Positions 10,065-19,188 of a stretch of 64,000 nucleotides of DNA are shown here, in pieces. Position 1 is the first letter of the stretch. Every line of letters begins with the position of its first letter. The notes beneath the pieces are model-generated. The model searched no databases, was not told the DNA's origin, and saw only the letters and a program-made list of their open reading frames with translations. Source of the DNA: Histomonas meleagridis (Eukaryota > Parabasalia > Tritrichomonadida > Dientamoebidae); the NCBI GenBank assembly GCA_020186115.1, contig WSYJ01000179.1, positions 23,454 to 87,453 on the forward strand, in the 5' to 3' direction. Made by a program: the position numbers and the translations under genes.

Positions 10065-11593
10065 AAAACCTAGACAACAAATAAAAACCCAGACAACTTA
10101 TTATGGCAACCGTTAAGAAAATTTATTTAATGAAATAAAAATATCTCATTACATCCTTGAAATTATTATATAATTAATTATTTTTTATTGATGTATCCAA
10201 ATGTTTTTGCCCTTGGTGATACTGGTGAATCAATCAAGAAATTTTCTTCGATTCTTTGCTTGTGTTTATTTTCATTAATTACCACTGTATGTGGATCATT
10301 TGAGGTATCAATTTCTAAGCCAGCACGATAAAAAGCATTTCGATTGTTCTCTGAAGTCGTTGCACGTTCAATAGCTGAGATAACACGATCAAGTTGAATA
10401 CCATTTTCATATTTTAAAGTTGTAGAACGAATTTCATTTTTAAAAACGCCAAATGTTACTAAATCGAGTGGTTGGAATAAATGTGAGAAATGTGGAGGAA
10501 TAGTAACCAATCGTACGTTGTTTTGAGTTAATCTTTTAATCATTGCATTATCGAAATGCGATGCACAATTGTAACTAATGAGAACAGCTGGTTTGTCGCC
10601 AAATTTTTCATCATTTCTTAAATTTTGAATGTAAACATGAAAAACATCATTAATATATTCTGAAATGATTTCCATCGAGGCATAAGTAGGTTCTTGATAA
10701 CGGATAATAATATCCTTTCCAATGCGGATATCTGATAGCAAAACTTCATGATCAAGAGTCTTTCTTGAGATTATCATTAATGGTGTTAATACATCACCAG
10801 CCACAGAAATGGTAGTAATTGATGAGATTTATCCGCACAATATTCGATTTCGGCATTTTTCAATAATGAAGGGACAACCACCTTTTTTGTTTTTTATTGG
10901 CCCATTCCTGTTGACCAACATCATCGAGATTAAATATCAATTCTGTCGGTAAACCGCTCACATATTTCATTAAATTTGGGATATGTTTTAAACAAGAACT
11001 CTTCGATAAATTAACTCGATTTTTTTCCTGTGGTAAAGCTGTCGTCTTAACAATATTATTTTGATGTCTTATAATAAAATTATGATACCAGGATGGAGAA
11101 ACAGTAATATTAAATTGTTCGAAAATATAATTACGGATATCTTTCTATTTGCATTATTTGTGACATTCAGCTCTTAATTATATATATAATAATAATAATT
11201 CTTCATATTCATTAGGTAAAATGGTTGGTCTTCCATTTGAAGTTTTCACGTTTTTATTAAGAGCATGACTAAATTTATTTTAATCGACTTCATAAATTGA
11301 AGCAATTTTGCTTACAGTTGTTGTAATAACATCAAAATCTATGATCATTTTATAAATTGCGATTGCTTGCTTCATTCTAGATTTCGCATTTATCTGCATT
11401 CGATAATTTCGTAAAATGTATCTGACATCAGAATTAGAAAATTTTGTCGATAAAACATGTTCTAACTGATTTTCAGTGAATGAGGGCTTTTATTTGGGGG
11501 CATTTGGTTAAAAAAAATGAAAAAATTGCTATTTAAACGTATTTTAGTGTAAACAAAAGTGCTGTCTATGTTTTAGTATGATGTCTAGGTTTT
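10065..11593. mobile_element. Pogo/Tigger-type (DDE_1) DNA transposon, inactivated
   Basis: The terminal inverted repeats are recognisable. The left end (10065-10096) begins AAAACCTAGACAAC and the right end (11561-11593), reverse-complemented, begins AAAACCTAGACATC. Both hold a second AGACA about 23 bases in. The interior carries a broken minus-strand transposase. Exact ends and the target duplication are uncertain. It lies next to the Merlin element, making a small transposon cluster. Confidence 0.65.
10178..11513 (-). pseudogene. DDE_1 superfamily transposase, degraded
   Basis: The intact 3' part (10178-10804, 208 codons) has the hallmark IPPHFSHLFQPLDLVTFGVF of pogo/Tigger/CENP-B-type transposases. 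Homology continues upstream to an ATG near 11513 (MPPNKSPHS), but with stops and frameshifts, for example in the KKQK region near 10890 and several stops near 11130-11190. The usual catalytic Asp before the CxSH motif reads Tyr here (LISYNCASH), so even the intact part would be inactive. Confidence 0.75.
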
Positions 11594-11878
11594 TGACTTA
11601 TCTATAAATGCAATATAAATCGTGAATTTGGTTATTATAAGAAACATTTTGATTATTATTTAAAATGTTGGTTAGGATGCAAAACGCCCTCCATTTTGCG
11701 GTTTTTGAACGATAGGAAATTTGAAAGGAAAAAAAATGGCAATAAAAATATTCGACTTTTGATAAGGAGATCAAAGTCATTTCAAAAAGTGAATAATGGC
11801 AAAATATCTTATTGGGGGGGTCTGATACACTTCGAAATCATTTTTCTAATAAAAATATTATAAATTATGATTAGTTTA

Positions 11879-12772
11879 TTAAGTAATTTCACCAATTATT
11901 GCTTTCCAGCATTTTTCAAATGTATTTCCTATATTTCTTCGAAAGCACCATTCATGGATATATGATTCGTAATAATTTCTATCTCTAAATCCATTTTTTA
12001 TGAGGTATCCTTCTATTAGATTCCATGTACCTTCTATTTTTTGAGTATTTGCCTCAGTAATTGGATCTACAAAATTTTCTGAGTGATTTACTGTTTTGTG
12101 TACATAACCTAAATCACTAAGAGTATTATATGCCTTCCATTCATCAGCCCAAATTTCTGAATTAGGTCTAACTGTCGAACAAATAATTGGAATGAGAACT
12201 TCTTTCGATCTATTTTCGCAAATCTCAGCAACAACTCTCATCGTTTTACTGTCTATTTCGCCAAAAACCCAAATTTCTTCTTTTTCCAATGCACTTCCTT
12301 TGTTGTATTTAGCACCGAAAAATTGACTTTCATCAATTTCGACTATTCCATCACCAAGTAAATTCTGAGCTATATCTTTTCGATATTCTTTTTCTGCAAT
12401 AGATCGAAAAGTTTGAAACCATGTTATTACTGATCGTTCACATACACCTGTAATTTTAGATGTAGTTCTTATATCAAAATTTTCTACCCAACATGCTAAA
12501 ATGTGAACAAATCCCCTTAATGAAAGTTTTGATTGTGATACCCATGAATCTAATCTGATTGATTTTGAATTTCTGCATTTACTTGAGCAGCATCTATATG
12601 CAGCACCATCAGGGTAACTTGGTGAGAAATAAACTTTCATTAACGATTGACATTTCGGACATATTTAAATTTGGTGGATATCAGGAATGATTCCCTGCTC
12701 AGAGGCCCATTTGATGAAGCTTTTGTCATTTAATTTTAACACTTTCTTAATGGTTTCGAATTGCAATTGCAT
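11879..12772 (-). pseudogene. Merlin/ISXO2-like transposase with a single in-frame stop
   Basis: The 253-codon frame from 12640 to 11879 holds the IS1595/ISXO2 core: VEIDES (first catalytic Asp), IWADEWKAY (second Asp) and TQKIEGTWNLIE near the third acidic position. The N-terminal part continues upstream in the same frame to an ATG at 12772 (MQLQFETIKKVLKLND), including the zinc-knuckle ICPKC paired with CCSSKC. It is interrupted only by one TAA at 12665-12667 (codon 36), with no indel. Translation from a downstream Met would lose the zinc-binding half. It may be inactive but trans-mobilisable. Confidence 0.8.
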
Positions 12773-12960
12773 CGATAAAAAAATGATCGACTTTTTGACT
12801 ACTTTACAAACAAAAAATATGAATAAATTTTTATCGATAACCGTTATATTAAATCTTATATATTTTATTTAATAACTTAAATATTATCGTTATGTCAAAT
12901 ATTTTGTCTGTCAAAATATATATATTAATATGTATCAAATGCGAGCATCGAAGGTGCGAG

Positions 12961-13019
12961 CGGTTTCGATCGTTATCTATTGAAAAACTTCGTTTTTCAA
13001 TAGATAACGATCGAAACCG
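12961..13019. repeat. Perfect inverted repeat, 28-bp arms, 3-nt loop
   Basis: 12961-12988 is the exact reverse complement of 12992-13019, with TTC between. It lies inside the Merlin element, between the transposase start and the right terminal repeat. A GC-rich tail (CGGCCGTC, then TGGGGTGCCC) follows, as after the hairpin at 2828. Confidence 0.9.
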
Positions 13020-13124
13020 GCCGTCAGGATGATGGATGGGGTGCCCTAATGTGGCATTTCTATTTTTCCTCAAATTTTCTATCGTTCAAAAACCGCAAAA
13101 TGGAGGGCGTTTTGCATAAGAGCC

Positions 13125-13608
13125 AAAATGTTTAATGCACCTAGATTCTCTGAGGGGAAGTTTTCATATAATTTTCCCTCTTTTATAAATGATATGAAAA
13201 CATTTCAGAACCAGGGCACGGTCTCAGTATTAAAAAAGTGAGGTAAATTGTGACAAAAAATAATTGAAAAAATCGATGATTATTTCTCGAAATAATTAGT
13301 TTCTAGAAACATTGATAAGTATACACTAAAGTGGCATATGCCATTATATTGTTTCTATAGAAACAATCGTTATGTAAAGTTTGTAAAAAGTCATGATATA
13401 TCATTGATACATGATGCAGCGATATTCATAGTTAAACGCCCAGGTACCCAAATGAATTTATGATTTTTAATTATCCCCGAGACATAACGTTTCTGGTTGA
13501 AACTTGTCTTGAAAATAATATTATTAATCATTGATTTTTTTCATTTGCAATCAAATTAAAGTTATATTTTTACGTTAAAATAGAAAAAGTAATTCATTAT
13601 TTAAAAGT
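13125..13608. other. Intergenic, downstream of uL23
   Basis: No gene was recognised. A short imperfect hairpin (TTTCTAGAAAC / GTTTCTATAGAAAC near 13300-13365) is visible. Confidence 0.5.
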
Positions 13609-14025
13609 TTATGCCATTTCGTTTGCAAGGTTCATTGCTTCAACTTCTTCTGGAAGACGAACATATGCCTTCTTGAGGAATTTAGGAGTAATGAGTGTTT
13701 TAACACTAACTGGCTTGACGTGGTAAAGGCGGTTGATAGCAGCTGCAATTTCTGGCTTCTTAGCACGTATATCTACGTAGAAGGTCATTGTATTATCATC
13801 TTCGAGTTTACGTGAAGCTTTATCTGATGTAACTGGGCCCTTGATGATCTTGTAATCATTTCTCTTTAAAGAAACTGGTTGAACAGCCTTATGTTCGTAT
13901 TGTGGTTTCTTTGCTGGGATTGTAGCTTTAGGCTTTTGGAACTTCTTGAAATTCCTTGTCTTCTTGATTTGCTTTTTTTGGCCTTGTTCGGCTGCTTTTG
14001 CTGCGGCTTCTGCTTTGCCTGACAT
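13609..14025 (-). CDS. RPL23A: 60S ribosomal protein uL23 (L23a/L25)
   Basis: 138 aa. A basic Ala/Lys/Gln-rich N-terminal extension, typical of eukaryotic L23a, precedes the conserved uL23 fold (TSDKASRKLEDDNTMTFYVD, then KPEIAAAINRLYHVKPVSV and KAYVRLPEEVEAMNLANEM). uL23 lies at the exit of the peptide tunnel and docks SRP and nascent-chain factors. The ATG at 14025 has a short AT-rich leader with AACGTT at 14060-14065 and CGGTTTT nearby. Length is normal for the family. Nothing is broken. Confidence 0.95.
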   Translation of the reverse strand: MSGKAEAAAKAAEQGQKKQIKKTRNFKKFQKPKATIPAKKPQYEHKAVQPVSLKRNDYKIIKGPVTSDKASRKLEDDNTMTFYVDIRAKKPEIAAAINRLYHVKPVSVKTLITPKFLKKAYVRLPEEVEAMNLANEMA

Positions 14026-14144
14026 CTTAAGGTCCGACCAAAACCGTTTTTTATAATTTAACGTTTCCCATTACACTTTTGACATAAACAAAGGAAATTT
14101 TCACTTTTTGAGAATTCAAATTCAATATTTTATTTCATAAAAGT

Positions 14145-15434
14145 TTATTTATCCAAATCTGCTTTTGTATCTTCTATTGGTCCACCATATGCCGAGTTAA
14201 GGAGCTGTTTAAACTGCTCTATTATTCCCCAGCAAGGGTGATTTTTCGGTACATATTTTTCGATTATTTGACTGTATTGTTGATTTCCATTTGACTTGTT
14301 TTGAAGATCCATCATTATCTTTATTGATATCGATGAAAGGAGAAACACGTTTCGATTAGGAACAGTGTTTGCAACAAGTGGAAGAAGATTAAAAATATGT
14401 GGTCCAAGAATTGGATTATTAATAGTGTCAGTAAATGCTTCAGAAACCGCAATATGAGCGAAAGTATGTGTGGGATACGTATCAAGGATGTTCTTTAGAA
14501 GTAAGGCAATGTTTAATTGGACCAACTTAGATGAAACATTTGGAATCACAGATGCAACGCGAAGAAGTAATCTGACACAAGAAACTTGGTAGCTATGGAA
14601 ATATGGCCCAAGGTTTGATAATTCGCGAATTGCTTGATCAAGAATGTTCATAAATACATTACAATTATTTGGTGTGCATAATGCAAGAACAGTTTGCCAT
14701 CTAGCATCTTTGACAGCACATGGTGCGTTTGGAAAGTCTCTAAGTAGGTGTAATACAACATTTGGATTTGTGATTTGTGGATTCAATACTGGTGATTTGG
14801 TTGCTGATGTGATAATAGTAAAAATCCCAATTACTGTCATAGCAGCATCGTTAAGAGAAGTAGGATATGGAACTTGACCAATTGCATTTGCAAGAAAATT
14901 AACAAAGTTTTGCTGAAGGAGAACGTTTTGAAGGTAAACGGTCGCTTTGGAACCGTTTGTAAAAATGTTATTGAAGAAATCGATAGTGTCTGGCTCTGCG
15001 CTAAAGTTTAAGAGTGTTGGGATATAAGCTGCCGACAAGTCTGTTCCTTCTTTTGAGAATTGTATTATTTTTGATGTAATTTCGATAAAACGAGAAATCA
15101 TTAAGTTATTAACTTGTCCATACGATTTCGAACAAAACTGTTTTGCAATGGGATGAATTTGATTTTTTGAAACTATTGATTGATAAATTGCCTTCTGATT
15201 TATTTGAGGGCTAACTAAAATATCATATGACTTTTGTCCTATCTTGTTCATCAAGGAGAGAGCATTGCTAAGAAGCTGCTGAGAATTTTTTGCAAGACTA
15301 CGAATTAAAATTAAAACATACTATTCAAAAATAGGCGAAAAATTTGCTTGTATTGCTTTTTCGCAATCAGGCGACGTAACTACGTCCTGTAGTGTTGTAG
15401 CTGAGTTCTTGAGGAATTCAGCGAAGTTATCCAT
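14145..15434 (-). CDS. HEAT/ARM-like alpha-helical protein with one 24-nt intron
   Basis: Exon 1 is 15322-15434 (ATG at 15432-15434, MDNFAEFLKNSATTLQDVV) and exon 2 is 14145-15297; together they make 421 aa. The join restores ...SPIFEYLAKNSQQLLSNALS, continuous with the long downstream frame. Without splicing the first exon hits a stop immediately. The product is all helical with leucine-rich HEAT-like pairs (NVVLHLLRDFPNAP, VRLLLRVASVIP, ALLLKNILDTYP) and an acidic C-terminus (EDTKADLDK). I cannot name the family. A scaffold, transport-receptor or phosphatase-regulatory role is possible. Confidence 0.75.
15298..15321 (-). other. 24-nt spliceosomal-type intron (GTATGT...TAG)
   Basis: Read on the minus strand the intron begins GTATGTTTTAATTTT and ends AATTCGTAG. 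The donor GTATGT is the canonical trichomonad 5' splice motif. Removal joins TA to T (phase 2, Tyr) and restores the frame across a stop. At 24 nt it falls in the very short intron class reported for Trichomonas vaginalis, far shorter than the classical type ending ACTAACACACAG. Confidence 0.8.
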
Positions 15435-15766
15435 TTGATTAAAAGTTAATGAAAGAACGATAGATTGTTTTCAATATAACCGGCCAAATCCTGCATAAAA
15501 AGCTGCAAGACTTTTTGCACCAAAAACTCTGCGCAGTCTAAATTCCAATTAATGTATAATACAAAAAAGCACAAATTTATGTACTAATTCTTTACATGTT
15601 AACTTATCTTAATTCAACTTGAATTTTTTAAAATTTTAAGTTCAATCTCATTTTATAATTAAAACTTTTCCTCAAGTAAGAAAACCGCATGAAAAAATTG
15701 GACATGGAAACATTACTTTAGATAGTTCTATTTATTTATAAAAACAATCCTAATGTATTATCTTCT
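15435..15766. other. Intergenic between divergently spaced minus-strand genes
   Basis: Contains the 5' region of the HEAT-like gene and the 3' region of adenosine kinase. No other feature was recognised. Confidence 0.5.
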
Positions 15767-16819
15767 TTATATGAAGTTTGGTCGATACTTTGGTACTGTG
15801 CATCCTCTTTCTTGGATGTTGCAAGTTCCACAATAGTTGCCAGCTTCGATACATTTTTCTAATGAATATCCTTTCATATAATACACCAAAAATCCAGCTT
15901 CAAATGAATCGCCAGCTCCGTTTGTATCCACAATTCTTGACATTGGAACGTCTGCAGGTTCTTTTTCGATTGGTTCACATCCACTCATACATCCAATTGT
16001 TGGTGATGGACCATTTGTTGCAACTACAATTCTCTTTTGCCCTTCCATAACATCATAATTTGCTATCATTCTCGTTAACTCTTTCAAGCATAAGTTTTCT
16101 TCTTTTTCATTTTTGTCAATCAAGCCAAACTTTTTTGATAAGCAAATAATTTCTTCTTTGTTACCAAAAACAACATCCGCGACGCGGAATATTTGTTTTA
16201 ATGTTGGCCATGTGCTGCAATCGATTGCAGATGGCGATGATAACCCGATTGCAAGTGGTATTTTTCTATGAAGACATTCGATTGCAATCGAAAGTGATAT
16301 TTTCTCGTTAGATCGAATAAAAAAGTTCGCTAGAATAACAATTTTCGCTTTTCCAAATAGTTCTGCAACTTCTGGAGTATACCAATTATTATAATCAATC
16401 ATTGATGATGCGCCAAGCGATGTAACAATCGTACGGTAGCTCGCTCCATTTGTGTTACATACTAAAATGGCACAGCATCCTGTGTGGTGATGCGGAATTT
16501 CTTGATAAAAGCATTTGACACCACATTGAGTTAGAATTGATTCGAGCACTTCGCGATTAGAGTCGCTACCAACTGAACCAACAATTGCTGTTTCTCCTTC
16601 ATCTTGCATAAACCATTGAGCCATGGCTAACACATTTTGACACGCACCACCAGGTGTCTTTTGCGTTTTTTCACTTTTGATAATCTCATCAATGAGTTGT
16701 TGATAACTTTCATCAACAAGAATTGCATCATCTGTTTTCAAACCCCATTTATTAAGAAAAGACTCATCAACTTCGGCCGTAGCATCAATGAGTGGATTGT
16801 CAATGGAAAATATCATCAA
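15767..16819 (-). CDS. Adenosine kinase (PfkB-family sugar/nucleoside kinase)
   Basis: 350 aa, the normal length for eukaryotic adenosine kinase. It has the N-terminal NPLIDATAEVDESFL signature, the GGACQNVLAMAQW substrate loop, a Gly-rich GSVGSDSN turn, the anion-hole/catalytic motif DTNGAGDSFEAGFL near residue 300, and a C-terminal YCGTCNIQERGCTVP resembling the family end. It phosphorylates adenosine to AMP. Trichomonads cannot make purines de novo, so this is a salvage enzyme, presumably cytosolic. The ATG at 16819 gives the typical start IFSIDNPLID. Other PfkB kinases are possible, but the NPLLD and GG motifs favour adenosine kinase. Confidence 0.9.
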   Translation of the reverse strand: MMIFSIDNPLIDATAEVDESFLNKWGLKTDDAILVDESYQQLIDEIIKSEKTQKTPGGACQNVLAMAQWFMQDEGETAIVGSVGSDSNREVLESILTQCGVKCFYQEIPHHHTGCCAILVCNTNGASYRTIVTSLGASSMIDYNNWYTPEVAELFGKAKIVILANFFIRSNEKISLSIAIECLHRKIPLAIGLSSPSAIDCSTWPTLKQIFRVADVVFGNKEEIICLSKKFGLIDKNEKEENLCLKELTRMIANYDVMEGQKRIVVATNGPSPTIGCMSGCEPIEKEPADVPMSRIVDTNGAGDSFEAGFLVYYMKGYSLEKCIEAGNYCGTCNIQERGCTVPKYRPNFI

Positions 16820-17909
16820 AAAAATTAAAATTGTGGTCAGTTAACTTTTTGTGAAGTTCAAATTCTTTGGGGAGTTTAGTCAAAAAGTCAAATGTAGCGG
16901 TTTCAATTGAAATATGATTTTGTCACAAGTTTCGATTCAAATTTATGTGATCCTCATAAATGAATTCAATGGCTTTCAAACAGCATATGTCACTTTTTCT
17001 CATGGGCTGTTGTGCTGTATTTATATTTCCAAATATAGTTATCATATATATTCAATTATTCCTTATGCGATTAACTAATTGTTTCATCATGCACGATTGA
17101 CGATTAAATAATGAATTGGGCTTTTGTTGGTTTTGTGGTTTGAAAAAACTTGTTGGTTTAAACATTAATGTTTAAATTCCTTGAAATAATTTCGAATGGA
17201 CTTGTGTAAAGTTATAATAACATATTCGATTTTTTTCATCAAAGATGAAATTATCAGAAGAAAATTAATTTAAAAAAATCATATTAAATAGCTGAAGGCA
17301 TTTATTAAATGATATCAGGTCGCTTTAAATCAGTATTTTATAAGTTTACATACTTGAAAGTTATACATTTTCTAATATTAAATTATTGGAAACTGTTTCC
17401 TTTTTTTACAACGAATTCAACAACAAATGATCAAAAAGACAATCAAAATCAATGCAACTGCGGCATTTACACAAATTATGATATAAAAAATGCTTAATGG
17501 TTTGGATGTTGGATTGATTGGGAGGCATTCATCAACTGATATTCCGATAGAAACCTTTAAATTTCCAAATTCTTTGCTTTGATATGTCGAAAATGTCATA
17601 ACTTATACGCACATTATTTATGTAAAGTTATATCAATTGATTATATTTCTTTTGAGAATATAAAGACTAAATATATTCAATATTTCACCACAACAACTCA
17701 AAACAATTGGAAAAAATTAAAAAAATCATCTATGTTGAATTATTTTTTAAAATATTCAAGCTTCTATGTAAGTCAATTATTATCAAAATTGGATATCTTA
17801 AGATGTATATTATATAAATTATATTTTAAATAATTATTATTTTAAAAATTATCTCGTTATTGATATTGTTATTATTTTTTTATTAACTCTTATATATTAC
17901 AAAAAACTT
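16820..17909. other. Intergenic, AT-rich
   Basis: No confident gene. A 60-codon minus frame (17417-17599) ends in a hydrophobic helix, but has no family support. The right part (about 17600-17700) is similar to DNA upstream of the decayed BspA copy at 55.5 kb, so it belongs to a duplicated segment. Confidence 0.45.
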
Positions 17910-18828
17910 TTGCGAATTTCTCAATCGAATATAAAAGAAAAAAATAATTTGAATAATTTTTTTGTTTTTACTATGTTCTTGGTACAGATATTTCACACTT
18001 ATAGTATCGATAATGTAACATTTATTATTTACAATTCTAATGGATTTGAAGAAGCAACTAAAAACAAAGATAATATAACGCACATTATCATCAGAGGCAA
18101 TGTTAGTGTGATTCCATTAAATGCATTTGCTGGGTGGACTTTACTATTATCCAATGAAATTGGGAATAATGTCATTATAATTAGTGTTAATTCTTTTGAG
18201 AGATGTAATTCATTATTGATTGTAGTGATTGCAAAAAATATAACAACAATTGGAAATTACGCATTTTCTTATTGTTCTTCGTTAACAAATATAGAAATTC
18301 CATCTTCTGTTACTTCAATTGGAGATTATGCATTTCGATTTTGTTCTAATTTAACTTGCATCTATTATTATGGCGACCAAGAACCAGACTTTGGATCATA
18401 TGTTTTCGAATACATTTAATCCATCTTTACAATTTGATTTAACATTGATACATACGATTGTATTCATTAATTCATTTTCTATTACAAACACAGTTACTGA
18501 AACACTTTTTGTCACAAACACGAATACACTTTCTATGATTGGTCACGAGTATACACAAGTAGACACACAAATTTCTTATTATGATTCAGTGATCACTGAA
18601 TATTACTCTAATTTCACTTTTTCTTATGATAACATCGAAATAAGTAAAATCGAACAAAATGAAGATAACACTGTAGCAATAGCTGTTGGAATATGTGTTC
18701 CTGTCGCAGTGATATTAATTGCAGTTTTAATAGTATTTTTAGTAATTCGTAAAAGAAGTAACAAACAAGTCAGTAGAGAAAGAAGTTATGTTGAAGAAAT
18801 AGAGAGGCAAAAAGTGATACATTTTTGA
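17910..18828 (+). pseudogene. Short BspA-like protein split by a frameshift
   Basis: The first frame (17910-18419) has a signal-like hydrophobic start (FFVFTMFLVQIFHTYS) and LRR_5 repeats (IGNYAFSYCSSLTNIEIP, IGDYAFRFCSNLTCIYYYG). It stops soon after DQEPDFGSYVFEYI. The stalk, Tyr-rich patch (ISYYDSVITEYYSNFTF), transmembrane helix (AVGICVPVAVILIAVLIVFL) and basic tail continue in the next frame (to 18828). A single-base shift near 18400-18415 explains the break. The protein is about 40% as long as typical BspA members. Confidence 0.75.
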
Positions 18829-19188
18829 ATAGTTTACACTCTTTTTTGATAACCGACTGCACCGATACAGGGGAAAAGTGACATTCAGGCGGTTGGGACA
18901 CTTTTGAGTTCAATTTGAAAAAATTTGTTTAAATATAATTCAAAATAATTCGAATGCATTCAAAATTCAGAGAAAAAAATTTATGCTTTGAATTTGTTAG
19001 TTATGATATGACCATTTAAGCAATCAAAAAAGGTGACGTGAAATTCCATATTCGAGAAATAAGCTAATCCATATAACTATGAATTTGTTGGTGAAAATAT
19101 ATAAAATCGTTCATGCAAACATAGCCAATCATCGTTTTGGGAAAACCAAAATTATCCAAATAATAAAATTTTATTTATCAACAATATT
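18829..19188. other. Intergenic between convergent genes
   Basis: 3' regions of the BspA-like copy and the RapGAP gene. A small GC-rich patch (ACCGACTGCACCGATACAGG) near 18848 stands out. Nothing else was recognised. Confidence 0.5.

Larger units (their letters stand above)
11670..13124. mobile_element. Merlin / IS1595-like DNA transposon with 8-bp target duplication
   Basis: The terminal inverted repeats are long. Positions 11677-11715 match 13079-13117 inverted without a mismatch (39 bp, beginning ATGCAAAACGCCCTCC). The outermost seven bases diverge but both ends start with GG. AAAATGTT flanks both sides (11662-11669 and 13125-13132), an 8-bp target-site duplication as expected for Merlin. 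Inside are one minus-strand transposase frame and a 28-bp-arm hairpin (12961-13019). Near-perfect ends and an intact duplication imply recent insertion. Confidence 0.9.

Noticed and set aside
9499-10080. N-terminal extension of the BspA-like protein to 10080
   Set aside because: The peptide is low-complexity and overlaps the pogo terminal repeat. A signal peptide starts at 9498.
17417-17599. 60-codon minus frame with a C-terminal hydrophobic helix
   Set aside because: Could be the end of a dead surface-protein gene, but nothing upstream supports it.
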